DNA from: Roseibium sp. MMSF_3544
Lineage (GTDB): Bacteria > Pseudomonadota > Alphaproteobacteria > Rhizobiales > Stappiaceae
Length of the DNA stretch: 64,000 bases
Assembly (NCBI RefSeq): GCF_030732845.1
Contig: NZ_JASHKA010000004.1
Span: 124,001 to 188,000, forward strand
Direction: 5' to 3'
Position numbers and translations under genes: made by a program. Position 1 is the stretch's first letter, and each line of letters starts with the position of its first letter. Under the pieces are notes generated by a model. That model made no database searches and was not told the DNA's origin. It was given only the letters and a program-made list of their open reading frames with translations. Below, piece after piece: positions 17,507 through 26,222 of the stretch.

Positions 17507-18587
17507 CACCGAAGCCGGAGGCAGCCCATCTTGCTGCCCGGTAAAGCGCGAAAGGCGCGCCTGTCAGGTACTGATCAACCACCGCCGGGTCCTGAAAGCG
17601 GCCGTTCAGGGAAACGCGAGGCAGCATCATCGGATCGCGGGCATTCGACGATTGCAAAACGCCGGGAAGCGTCGTGACAGAAGACGAAAAACCGATGTCT
17701 CGCAAGATATCAGCATCCCTCAAACTGACAGCATGAGACTTCCCGTAAGGATAAGCAAAGTGTTTCGGGCGGCGCCCGAGTTCCATTTCCAGGATCTTCA
17801 TGCCTTTGAGCACATCCGCTCTGGCTGACGAACTGTCGAGCCGCGCCATAGCGTAGTGCTCGTGCGTATGCGCTCCGATGGTGACTAGCGGATCCGATGC
17901 CAGTTGGCGGACTTCATCCCAGGTCATCATCAAGCTCTCGGCAAGCTCTGCCAGATCGACACCGTATTTTTCGGCCAGAGCCCGGATGATCTTGCGCTGG
18001 TCCAACTCCCCCACTTCCAAGGTCAGGTAGTCGACAATGCGCTCGAAACAGGTGTTTTTTTCGGCCGCATCCCGGCAGGATATTCCGCTTTCTTCGCCAG
18101 CTTGCGTAAAGACGACCTCATCGTTCTCGGCAATGACGCGCTCCAGCGCAAGCCACCAAAGCTCGCTTGTACGTTCGATCAGCCCCGTGGCGACGAAGAC
18201 AGTAAAGGGTGCCTGAAGTTCGGTCAGGATCGGCAGGGCGATGTCCAGATTGTCCCGGTAGCCGTCATCGAAGGTCAAAACGGCATAACGCCGATGCCCA
18301 TAGCCCGATTTCAGCAAATCGACAGCTTCATCAAGCGAGATGATCTCATATCCGTTGGCCCGGATACGGTCGACCGCCTGGCGCAAGAAGTCCGGTGTGA
18401 TCTCAAGATGACGGTTCGGTTGAAAGTCGCCTGTGCGCGCCGGACGGACATGGTGCATCATGAACACCGCGCCGCATCCTTGCGTCAGCGGTGCCATAAC
18501 CCGTCCGAGCCCGGTTCCCTTCAGAACCGTGAATGCACGAGAAACTGCTTTCTGGCGTATGCCCATCTGGTTGTAATGCCCGTTCAT
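17466..18587 (-). CDS. Polysaccharide deacetylase family protein (NodB homology)
   Basis: Probably removes acetyl groups from a sugar polymer. The 373-residue protein has the NodB domain from about 85 to 310. The metal-binding and catalytic motif is YAVLTFDDGYRDN (Asp-Asp) near residue 105, with a second motif THEHYAMARL (HxxxH-like) near 240 and HFAYPYGKSHAVS near 275. The N-terminal 80 residues carry GCGAVFMMHHVRP. No cleavable signal peptide is clear, so localisation is uncertain. An ATG at 18587 is preferred to the TTG just before it. It opens the exopolysaccharide region, and it overlaps the end of the DUF2842 gene by 41 bp. Confidence 0.9.
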   Translation of the reverse strand: MNGHYNQMGIRQKAVSRAFTVLKGTGLGRVMAPLTQGCGAVFMMHHVRPARTGDFQPNRHLEITPDFLRQAVDRIRANGYEIISLDEAVDLLKSGYGHRRYAVLTFDDGYRDNLDIALPILTELQAPFTVFVATGLIERTSELWWLALERVIAENDEVVFTQAGEESGISCRDAAEKNTCFERIVDYLTLEVGELDQRKIIRALAEKYGVDLAELAESLMMTWDEVRQLASDPLVTIGAHTHEHYAMARLDSSSARADVLKGMKILEMELGRRPKHFAYPYGKSHAVSLRDADILRDIGFSSSVTTLPGVLQSSNARDPMMLPRVSLNGRFQDPAVVDQYLTGAPFALYRAARWAASGFGVRSGFSRLFPSTR

Positions 18588-18744
18588 CAATCAAGCGCCA
18601 GTAAGGCACGTATTCTTTAACATTTATTGCTAAACCTATCTGGGCCCAATCCGTTCCACCAGCACAACCTGAAGTTATCCGCGATGATCGTTAATTTGGG
18701 TTACCCGATCGTCACCGAATACCCGGACCGCGCTCAGCAAGGCC

Positions 18745-19923
18745 ATGGACCCTGCCATGAATGACGACAAAACAAAGCTGGAAACCACAGTCCATTTGAG
18801 CTTCCGCGATGCGGCGGAGGACTGGGATCAGCTGAAGGATTCCAGCCACTCCAATCCATATCAATCGTTTCGATGGCTGGAAGCCTGGTCCGATACGCTG
18901 GGAAAGGAAGACGGTGTCGACCCGCTCATCGCGGTTGGACGCGTGAACGGCAAGGCGGTTGTCATCTTGCCTCTGGGGCGCCGGCACTCGTCGGGATCGG
19001 TGACACTGTCGTTCCTGGGACACGAGAGCGGCAATCAGAATACGGGTATTTGGGACCCGGATTATTACGCCAATGTCGGCGCCGAACAGATCTTCAGCTT
19101 CGTCAGAGACATTTGCGATCAGGTGGAAGCTGACATCCTGGTGTTCCAGAACGTGCCGGATACGTGGCATGGCCGCGCCCATCCCCTGGTTCTGCCGGCA
19201 GCGCCGCCCAGTCCGAGCCCTATCTTCGTCCGGGAATTGCCGGCGGACTTCGATAGTCTTTTTCTGGACACCCACAGCAAGTCTTCACGCAAGAACCTGC
19301 TCAGAAAGCAACGGCACTTGCAGTCAGTGGATGGCTATAGGGTTGTCAGGGCCGAGACACGGGAAGACATTCAGCGCGGTTTCGACGCCTTTCTGGAACA
19401 ACGTGCGACACGCGCCCAGGAAACCGGTATTCCGAACGCCTTTGCCAGCGACACTGCACAGCGCTTTCTTGGAAAAATCCTTGGGTTGGACACTGAGGCG
19501 AATGGCGGACCGGAGGCTGTTCTGGATCTCTGGCTCCTGGAGGTGGACGGAAAAGTCCGGGCAACCTATTTGTGTGCGTCACAGGGCGGCACGATCCACG
19601 CATATTCCAACAGTGTTGCGCATGATGAGCTGCTACCGAACAGCCCGGGACTTGTCCTGATCAAGGAGATTATCGAGCGTGCCTGCTCCGATCCGGCCAC
19701 GTCGACGCTCGATCTCGGCCTCGGTGAAGAGCGGTACAAGACCGCCTGGGCAGAACCGGTCGCCTTAAGGGATAGCAGAATAGCTGTTTCTTTCAAGGGA
19801 TCTATCAAGAAAAACGTGGAAACTATTGGCGTCAATGCCAAATCCGCGATCCGCAACTCCGACGTCCTCTGGCCTTTGGTCAAGCGTTTGCGCAAATGGA
19901 AGGCAGGCTTGCGCCGGGCCTGA
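18745..19923 (+). CDS. GNAT/FemAB-like acyltransferase, exopolysaccharide-associated (BioF2-like)
   Basis: A 392-residue protein with the double-GNAT layout of the CelD/BioF2 'acetyltransferase' family that often sits in polysaccharide clusters. Residues about 165-330 hold the core domain: KSSRKNLLRKQRHLQ, RGFDAFLEQRATRAQETG, a central AYSNSVAHDELLPNSPGL strand-helix for acyl-CoA binding and LDLGLGEERYKTAW. No membrane segment is visible. It stands divergent from the deacetylase (157 bp between starts) and convergent with the co-polymerase gene. An ATG 12 bp downstream is an alternative start. Transfer of an acyl group to a sugar or lipid precursor is inference. Confidence 0.82.
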   Translation: MDPAMNDDKTKLETTVHLSFRDAAEDWDQLKDSSHSNPYQSFRWLEAWSDTLGKEDGVDPLIAVGRVNGKAVVILPLGRRHSSGSVTLSFLGHESGNQNTGIWDPDYYANVGAEQIFSFVRDICDQVEADILVFQNVPDTWHGRAHPLVLPAAPPSPSPIFVRELPADFDSLFLDTHSKSSRKNLLRKQRHLQSVDGYRVVRAETREDIQRGFDAFLEQRATRAQETGIPNAFASDTAQRFLGKILGLDTEANGGPEAVLDLWLLEVDGKVRATYLCASQGGTIHAYSNSVAHDELLPNSPGLVLIKEIIERACSDPATSTLDLGLGEERYKTAWAEPVALRDSRIAVSFKGSIKKNVETIGVNAKSAIRNSDVLWPLVKRLRKWKAGLRRA

Positions 19924-19955
19924 CGATCCCGTTTGCGATTGCGCCAGCCCTCAGG

Positions 19956-22526
19956 TCAGGCTGCGTGACCGTCTCCGTTGCGACGCGGATCTGGGCTGGT
20001 CTGACCGGCAATGACCACTTCAACCCTGGCACCGGTATTGTGCGCCAGAAGATTGGCGGCGCTCTGAAGCTCATGACTGTGGTCGGGTGCGCTTGCGGCG
20101 ATGAGAACACGATCGGCGAAACTCAACATACGTGCGCTGGCAAGTGAACCATCGATGGCTCCAAGGTCGACAACGACAGAATCGTAGGTGGACCTGATTG
20201 CGTCGAGCGCGAGCTTGAACCGGTCCGACTTGACCATGTCGTCCGTGATCGCAACCCGTCCGGCCTCAATGATATGCGCCTTGGAGACCGCGTCCCGGTA
20301 GACAACTTTCGCAAATGGCATCCGCCCGGAAACCACGTCCGAAAATCCTTCCGCCGCCTTCGCATCGGACTGGTCCGGGAACACTTCCACAACGAGTGCA
20401 CTCGCCCCGTTTGCGGCGGCCTTGCGCACAAGATCGAACGCCAGATCATGAGACAGGGTTTCATCATCCACACTGAGAACAACGATGCGTCCCTTGACGT
20501 CAATGTCTTTGGAGAACGTCGTTTTGCCTGCAAGCTTGAAAGCAGCATCCTTGTTGGAAAGGGGCTTGGGCTCCGGCGCATCGTCAGGTCTGCGAAGGGA
20601 TTTGGGTCCCCGCAGCGGCGCAATTTTCGGCGCCTGTTCCTCAGCCTTCTCGGCTGCCACGGTCTCTTGGGGTTCGATCTCAGCCGGCGTTTCAATCGAC
20701 TCAGGCCCTTCGGCGTCGCTGTTGTCTTCGTTGCCGCGCAACTCTCCGATCCAGTCCGGTGAGACATCCTGATCATATTTGCTGCTTGTACGGCCCGGCA
20801 TGCGCGCATTGTCCGGACGCTTGGCCCCGGTTTCTTCGGAAACGTCATCCGGATCGGCAATCGAGGGAATGTCGGCCATGTTGCCTGTGTCTTCGGAGAC
20901 CAGGGAGCGCTCTGTGCTCTCTTTCCCGAGCGCCTGATCAAAGCCGTAAGTCGCTGCGGAAACGCCATAACCTGATTGCCAACCGAACGGCTCGCCAGTG
21001 TTGACCCCGGTGCTGGCAAACTGCTGACCGCTCGTAGCAGGCCGGTGTGCAGCAACGGCGGGTTCGACGGGGCTTGCAGCCGGCGGATGGGCAGCAACGC
21101 CCCCTGTCTGCCCCCTGTCGACGCTGTAAAGCGCCCTGCCCGTCAGAAACTCGCGCATCACCACAAAGGCGATACCCAGAATGAGAGTGACAAGGGCGGC
21201 AATAATGGTGCTTGAAATGATCTTGGGCGAATAGGGTTCAACCGGCACGCTTGCCCGTGAAATGATTCGAGCGTCTGCAGGAAGCACTTGGGCACGCAGC
21301 CGGGAATCTGCCTCCTGAAAACTAAGCAGGAGTTGGTCAAGCTGGGCAGCCTTGGCGTTGGCTTCGCGCTCCAGTTCACTGAGCCGGGCCTGATCTGCGT
21401 TGGACCGAGCGGCAGCGGCTTTCAAGTCTTCAAGCCGCGCTTCCAGCGCGAGCGCCTGCTGGTTGGCGACCTTGGCATCGTTCTCCAGGCCCTGAAGGAT
21501 CTTTGTGGCCTCGGCTCTGATCTGCCTGTCATAGTCGCCCAGCTGCGATTGCAGCGATTTCAGTTGGGGATGGCTTGGCAAAAGGGTGATCGAGAGTTCT
21601 GCGATATTGGACTGGATTTCAACCTGCCGCTCGCGCAACCGCTGGATCAGCGCCGAATTCAAAACGTCGCTTGCCGTTTCCAGCGATCCTCCTGAATTGA
21701 GCAACTCCCTTAATAGATCGGCTTTTGCCTGCGCCTCGGCCTTCGAAGCCTGCGCTGCCGAATAATCACTGCTCGTTTCGGCAAGCTGCTGTTGGTTCAG
21801 AGGAATGTTGTCGGCTCCGATTAAAAGATCGGCGCGGGCGCGAAAGTCTGCAACTGCCTGGCGTGCAGCCTGGACTTCCTTGCGCAGCTCCACGATCTGC
21901 GGTTCCAACGCGGCGGAAGCCTGCTCAGTCGTCTGCCTCTTGGCACTCGACTGAAGCGACAGGTATTCGTCGACAATCGTATTGGCCACCTTGGCGGCCA
22001 GAACCGGGTTTTCCGCTGAATAATCAACGGCGATCACCCTAGAGCCTTCAAGACGATAGATATCCAGATTCTCGTAAAAGTGCTTGAGAACCCGCTCTTC
22101 TTCGCTGTTGCCGGCAGTATCGCTGCCCAGGCCGACCATCATCAGCAGATCGTTGATCAGCGAGGCGCTTCCCTTTGCTTCGTATTCGGGAATGGCGGCG
22201 AGGTTGAGCTTCTGGGCAACACGCCGCGCGAGATCCGCCGACATGAGGAGTTGAACCTGGCTGGCGACACCTTCGGCGTCGAGAAGCGCCCTCTCCTCCT
22301 CGATGCCGCGCGATGCACCGGGAAACTTGTTGTCCGTGCTTTCGATCAGGACACGGGCTTCGCCCTTGTATTTCGGTGCGACGAACTGAAGTCCGACGAA
22401 GATTGCCGCAGAGACGAACAGGGTGAGCGGCAGCAACCAGCCGAGCGAGCGCCCGATTGCGCGAAGGAGTCCCCCCAGATCCAACGCCATGTCGTCTTCG
22501 AGATGTGTCTGCCGATCAGCATTCAT
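19956..22526 (-). CDS. Wzc/ExoP-like polysaccharide co-polymerase with degenerate ATPase domain
   Basis: Inner-membrane protein that controls chain length and export of exopolysaccharide. The 856-residue product has a first transmembrane helix at about 31-49, a Wzz domain after it, a long periplasmic coiled coil (about 185-405, rich in Ala/Glu/Gln), a second helix near 440-460, and a long disordered acidic linker (about 490-630). The C-terminal domain (about 640-856) has a MinD/BY-kinase-like fold: VVVDLGAIDGSLASARML matches the Walker A' strand. The Walker A loop itself is missing; where a GxGKS loop is expected the sequence reads VLSVDDETLSHDLAF. No tyrosine cluster is seen at the C-terminus. 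It is divergent from the Wza-like gene. Confidence 0.88.
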   Translation of the reverse strand: MNADRQTHLEDDMALDLGGLLRAIGRSLGWLLPLTLFVSAAIFVGLQFVAPKYKGEARVLIESTDNKFPGASRGIEEERALLDAEGVASQVQLLMSADLARRVAQKLNLAAIPEYEAKGSASLINDLLMMVGLGSDTAGNSEEERVLKHFYENLDIYRLEGSRVIAVDYSAENPVLAAKVANTIVDEYLSLQSSAKRQTTEQASAALEPQIVELRKEVQAARQAVADFRARADLLIGADNIPLNQQQLAETSSDYSAAQASKAEAQAKADLLRELLNSGGSLETASDVLNSALIQRLRERQVEIQSNIAELSITLLPSHPQLKSLQSQLGDYDRQIRAEATKILQGLENDAKVANQQALALEARLEDLKAAAARSNADQARLSELEREANAKAAQLDQLLLSFQEADSRLRAQVLPADARIISRASVPVEPYSPKIISSTIIAALVTLILGIAFVVMREFLTGRALYSVDRGQTGGVAAHPPAASPVEPAVAAHRPATSGQQFASTGVNTGEPFGWQSGYGVSAATYGFDQALGKESTERSLVSEDTGNMADIPSIADPDDVSEETGAKRPDNARMPGRTSSKYDQDVSPDWIGELRGNEDNSDAEGPESIETPAEIEPQETVAAEKAEEQAPKIAPLRGPKSLRRPDDAPEPKPLSNKDAAFKLAGKTTFSKDIDVKGRIVVLSVDDETLSHDLAFDLVRKAAANGASALVVEVFPDQSDAKAAEGFSDVVSGRMPFAKVVYRDAVSKAHIIEAGRVAITDDMVKSDRFKLALDAIRSTYDSVVVDLGAIDGSLASARMLSFADRVLIAASAPDHSHELQSAANLLAHNTGARVEVVIAGQTSPDPRRNGDGHAA

Positions 22527-22722
22527 TGCCTAGATTCTCCACGTTCCGGCAAACTATGTCGAATTAGGGTAAGCGATCGGTTAAACCTTACGCAATTGCA
22601 TGTCCGCACCTGTTAATCTTTGGGGCGGCTGCAAGGATGGCCGGTCGTGGTCCGACAAACGCTCTTCACCCTCAATTAACCATAACACGCGATGCTGCTC
22701 TTGAATTGTAGGAGAGTCGTTG

Positions 22723-23280
22723 ATGCGAACGAGAGCGCTTCTTGTCCTGGGTCTTTGCCTGGGCCTTGCCGCTTGCAGTGGATACAGGCAGCCGCCGACA
22801 GCGTTTCATGAGACGCTGACAGAGCCCTATCGCCTGGATTCGAGTGATAGACTGCGCATCATTGTGTTTGGTCAGGAAGACCTTTCAAACACTTATGTCG
22901 TTGATCAGGCTGGGTATATTTCGTTTCCGCTCATCGGCAGCGTTGCTGCCAGAGGCAGGACGCAGCAAGGACTTGCATCGGAGATCGCAACGAAATTGCG
23001 GCAAGGCTATATCCGCGATCCGGACGTCTCCGTTGAGGTGGACACCTACCGGCCGATCTTCATCATGGGCGAAGTGCAAAATGCAGGCCAGTACAACTAC
23101 GTTGCCGGCATGACGGTCCAGAATGCGATTGCCACGGCCGGCGGATTCAGTTCCAGGGCCCAACAATCAAATGTGGATATCACCCGTCAGATTAATGGTG
23201 AAATTCTAAACGGCCGTGTTCCCATTTCGGACCCGATCCGGCCCGGAGACACAATCTACATCCGGGAACGCTACTTCTAA
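22723..23280 (+). CDS. Wza-type polysaccharide export lipoprotein
   Basis: Outer-membrane or periplasmic export protein with a lipoprotein signal (LGLAACSGY; lipidated Cys near residue 20). The 185-residue product has the Poly_export domain at about 36-120 (YRLDSSDRLRIIVFGQEDLS, GYISFPLIGSVAARG) and one SLBB repeat (RPIFIMGEVQNAGQYNY) at about 110-165. It is the short class with a single SLBB, lacking the C-terminal barrel helix of E. coli Wza. AGGAGA lies just before the ATG at 22723. A TTAACCAT at 22676-22683, resembling half of a CtrA site, lies upstream. It is divergent from its likely partner, the co-polymerase. Confidence 0.9.
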   Translation: MRTRALLVLGLCLGLAACSGYRQPPTAFHETLTEPYRLDSSDRLRIIVFGQEDLSNTYVVDQAGYISFPLIGSVAARGRTQQGLASEIATKLRQGYIRDPDVSVEVDTYRPIFIMGEVQNAGQYNYVAGMTVQNAIATAGGFSSRAQQSNVDITRQINGEILNGRVPISDPIRPGDTIYIRERYF

Positions 23281-23385
23281 TCCTCCGTAAATTAACGGTG
23301 GACTCATCTCCCTTTGATACGGTGCAGCTTCAAGGCCTCACGGGTTCGAAAAGAAATCCGGGGGTAACAACAGGGATACTGCACC

Positions 23386-24615
23386 ATGACAACGACCCCT
23401 ATGCGGATCGTGCATTGTGTCCGTTCGCCTATCGGCGGAATCTTTCGCCATATCCGCGATTTGGCCATCGCGCAGGCGGCAGCTGGACACGACGTTGGCG
23501 TAATCTGCGACAGCACGACGGGCAGCGAATTCGACAATCAGATTGTCGAGGACCTTCGGCCGAAACTGTCGCTCGGCCTGGCGCGCTTTCCAATGCAGCG
23601 CCAACTCACTTTCCAGGACCTTTCCGCGACCCAGTCGCTTTACACGCACATTCGTGACCTCAAACCCGATGTCCTTCACGGCCACGGTGCAAAGGGCGGC
23701 GCTTACGCGCGGCTGATCGGGACCGTGTTGCGGCTGCGCGGCAACAAGGTCGCCCGGGTCTATTGTCCGCATGGTGGCAGCCTGCACTATGATCCCAACC
23801 GCTTCGAAGGACGCGTCTATCATCTCCTGGAGAGCATTCTCGGGCGACTGACGGACGGCCTTGTGTTCGTTTCAGACTACGAACGCGCGGCTTACGAGAG
23901 CAAGATCGGTGAGCCGAAAGCGCAGACACGCATGGTCTACAACGGTCTTACGCAAGAAGAGTTCAAACAGGTCACGGCAGACGAAGACGCCGCCGACTTT
24001 CTTTATATCGGCATGCTGCGCGACCTGAAGGGACCGGATCTCTTCATTGAAGCGCTTTACAACATACGTCTGAAGACAGGCGTCGCACCGCGCGCCCATA
24101 TCGTCGGTGAAGGGCCCGACGAAGAGCGCTATCGCAAGATGATCGTCTCTCTTGGTCTGGACAAGGCCGTCACGTTTCATGGCGCCTTGCCGGCGCGAGA
24201 AGCTTTCAAGCTGGCGAAAACGGTCGTCGTCCCCTCCCGTGCTGAAGCGATGCCGTACATCATTCTTGAAGCGGTTGCTGCCGGGCGTCCCCTCATCGCG
24301 ACACGTGTCGGCGGTATTCCGGAAATTTTTGGCCGCCACGCCGGCCGTCTGATCGAGCCCGGACACATCGGAAAGCTGACTGTCGCGATGGAGAACGCTC
24401 TTGCAGACCCGGACAAGATGCACAGCGACGCGGCAGACTTGCGCGGCTGCCTTGCCGAGACATTCTCCGTTGATCTGATGAGCGACCGCATCACGACGCT
24501 TTACCAGGACCTCAAAGGGCTGACGTCGGCCGAACACGGCGCGGCCGGCATGACGGAAGACGCAGCAGCTCTTCGCCGGACCCAGTCAGCCCTTGCCAGA
24601 TCGAGCAACAGATAA
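23386..24615 (+). CDS. Glycosyltransferase family 4
   Basis: GT-B fold sugar transferase of 409 residues acting on a lipid-linked intermediate in the cytoplasm. The N-terminal domain starts MRIVHCVRSPIGGIFRHIRDL, the usual glycine loop that binds the acceptor side. The C-terminal domain (about 200-370) has FLYIGMLRDLKGPDLFIEAL, VTFHGALPAREAFKLAK and the nucleotide-sugar motif PSRAEAMPYIILEAVAAGRP with the EX7E pattern. The last 40 residues are unstructured. Its TAA overlaps the next ATG by one base, so it is translationally coupled to the WcaJ-type transferase. The sugar donor cannot be told from the sequence. Confidence 0.92.
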   Translation: MTTTPMRIVHCVRSPIGGIFRHIRDLAIAQAAAGHDVGVICDSTTGSEFDNQIVEDLRPKLSLGLARFPMQRQLTFQDLSATQSLYTHIRDLKPDVLHGHGAKGGAYARLIGTVLRLRGNKVARVYCPHGGSLHYDPNRFEGRVYHLLESILGRLTDGLVFVSDYERAAYESKIGEPKAQTRMVYNGLTQEEFKQVTADEDAADFLYIGMLRDLKGPDLFIEALYNIRLKTGVAPRAHIVGEGPDEERYRKMIVSLGLDKAVTFHGALPAREAFKLAKTVVVPSRAEAMPYIILEAVAAGRPLIATRVGGIPEIFGRHAGRLIEPGHIGKLTVAMENALADPDKMHSDAADLRGCLAETFSVDLMSDRITTLYQDLKGLTSAEHGAAGMTEDAAALRRTQSALARSSNR

Positions 24616-26222
24616 TGAACAAGCCCGCATTTCAATCTGACGAGGCTGTCGAACAAAGACCGGTTGCCGAAAGCGGCCCGGACCTGCGCCGTAACCTCGA
24701 AAAACAGTTCAGACAGAGCGTCGACGGGGCAATCGGGCCGCAGCCGCATCATACCCTGAAGACACCGAACTCCGGATTGTCGGTCAGTGCGCTTCAAATT
24801 GCACAAAGCCTGGGCGGCAAGGGCATTTCCCTTACCGTACTGACCGGAGTTACGCGCCTTTCCGACATTGTGCTGATCTGCGGCAGCGCCATTGCGGCGG
24901 CAGTGGCCGGAGGTGAGCTTGCGTCATTCGGCTGGCCGCATGTCTTTGTGACCGGAACCGCCGTTCTTTTTGCGCTGGCCTTTTTCCAGTCAGCAGACGT
25001 CTATCAGGTCCCGATTATGCGGCAAGGGCTGTCGCTTCTCGGCCGTGTCGCCGCTGGCTGGACACTGGTTTTCGCCATGCTGGCCTTGTTCCGGTCGACA
25101 ACAGGCATTGGTGCAGGCATTACAGATACCTGGATCGGGTCCTGGTTTGTCTTCGGCCTTGCGACCTTGTGCCTGTCACGCGTGGTCGTGCACAGTCTGG
25201 TGCGTCACTGGATGAACACGGGACGGCTTGAACGCCGCGCCATCATCGTTGGCGGCGGCACCGCCGCAGCTGAGCTGATCCATGAACTGGAGGCCCAGGC
25301 GGACAACGACATCCGGATTTGCGGGATTTTTGACGACCGCTCAAACGAACGCTCGCCGCCGGTGGTTGCCGGGTATCCGAAACTCGGCGACATCAGCGCT
25401 CTGGTCGAATTCGCAAGGCTCGCCCGTATCGACATGCTGATCGTGTGCATTCCACTTCGCGCTGAAAAACGTGTTCTGGAACTCCTGAAGAAGTTGTGGG
25501 TGCTTCCTGTCGATATCAGGCTGTCCGCCCATACAGACAAGGTCCGCTTCCGCAGCCGTGGCGCGTCCTTCATCGGAACTGTCCCGTTCGTTGACGTCGT
25601 CGAAAAGCCGATTGCCGACTGGGATATGGTGGCAAAGCGCGTTTTCGACCTTGTCTTTGCGTCACTTGCAATTGTGACCCTGTTTCCGCTGATGATCGCC
25701 GCTGCAATCGCCATCAAGATGGAAAGCCGCGGGCCCGTTTTGTTCCGGCAGAAACGCTACGGTTTCAACAACGAGATCGTCGAGATACTGAAGTTCCGGT
25801 CCATGTACACCGACATGGCAGACCCGGACGCGAAGAAGGTCGTGACCAAGGGAGACCCGCGCGTGACCAAGGTCGGCCGGTTTATCCGCAAGACGTCAAT
25901 TGATGAGCTGCCGCAGCTCTTCAACGTTCTGGCCGGCACTCTGTCGCTTGTCGGGCCACGCCCGCACGCGGTCAATGCCCACACTGACAACACCACTTGG
26001 GATGATGTGGTTGACGGCTATTTCGCACGTCACAAGGTCAAGCCGGGTGTGACGGGCTGGGCCCAGATCAATGGCTGGCGCGGTGAAGTCGATACGCCGG
26101 AGAAGATCCAGAAACGCGTCGAGTGCGACGTTTATTACATCGAAAACTGGTCTATCCTGTTCGATCTCAAGATCCTGTTCCTGACGCCGTTCCGCCTCTT
26201 CAATACGGAGAACGCTTATTGA
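24615..26222 (+). CDS. Undecaprenyl-phosphate sugar phosphotransferase (WcaJ/ExoY type)
   Basis: Starts repeat-unit synthesis by moving a hexose-1-phosphate to undecaprenyl phosphate. The 535-residue protein has about 75 variable residues, then four transmembrane helices (about 75-200), a CoA_binding_3 Rossmann region (RRAIIVGGGTAAAELIHEL near 205), a re-entrant membrane segment near 345-365 and the catalytic bac_transf domain (about 335-530). Motifs seen: VLFRQKRYGFN, EILKFRSMYTD, TSIDELPQLFNVLAG, LVGPRPHAV and KPGVTGWAQINGWRGE. The full-length architecture matches glucose-specific WcaJ proteins. It overlaps both neighbours. Confidence 0.94.
   Translation: MNKPAFQSDEAVEQRPVAESGPDLRRNLEKQFRQSVDGAIGPQPHHTLKTPNSGLSVSALQIAQSLGGKGISLTVLTGVTRLSDIVLICGSAIAAAVAGGELASFGWPHVFVTGTAVLFALAFFQSADVYQVPIMRQGLSLLGRVAAGWTLVFAMLALFRSTTGIGAGITDTWIGSWFVFGLATLCLSRVVVHSLVRHWMNTGRLERRAIIVGGGTAAAELIHELEAQADNDIRICGIFDDRSNERSPPVVAGYPKLGDISALVEFARLARIDMLIVCIPLRAEKRVLELLKKLWVLPVDIRLSAHTDKVRFRSRGASFIGTVPFVDVVEKPIADWDMVAKRVFDLVFASLAIVTLFPLMIAAAIAIKMESRGPVLFRQKRYGFNNEIVEILKFRSMYTDMADPDAKKVVTKGDPRVTKVGRFIRKTSIDELPQLFNVLAGTLSLVGPRPHAVNAHTDNTTWDDVVDGYFARHKVKPGVTGWAQINGWRGEVDTPEKIQKRVECDVYYIENWSILFDLKILFLTPFRLFNTENAY

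Noticed and set aside
22676-22683. CtrA-binding site before the Wza-like gene
   Set aside because: Only one TTAACCAT half-site is present; the second TTAA at the proper 7-bp spacing is missing.
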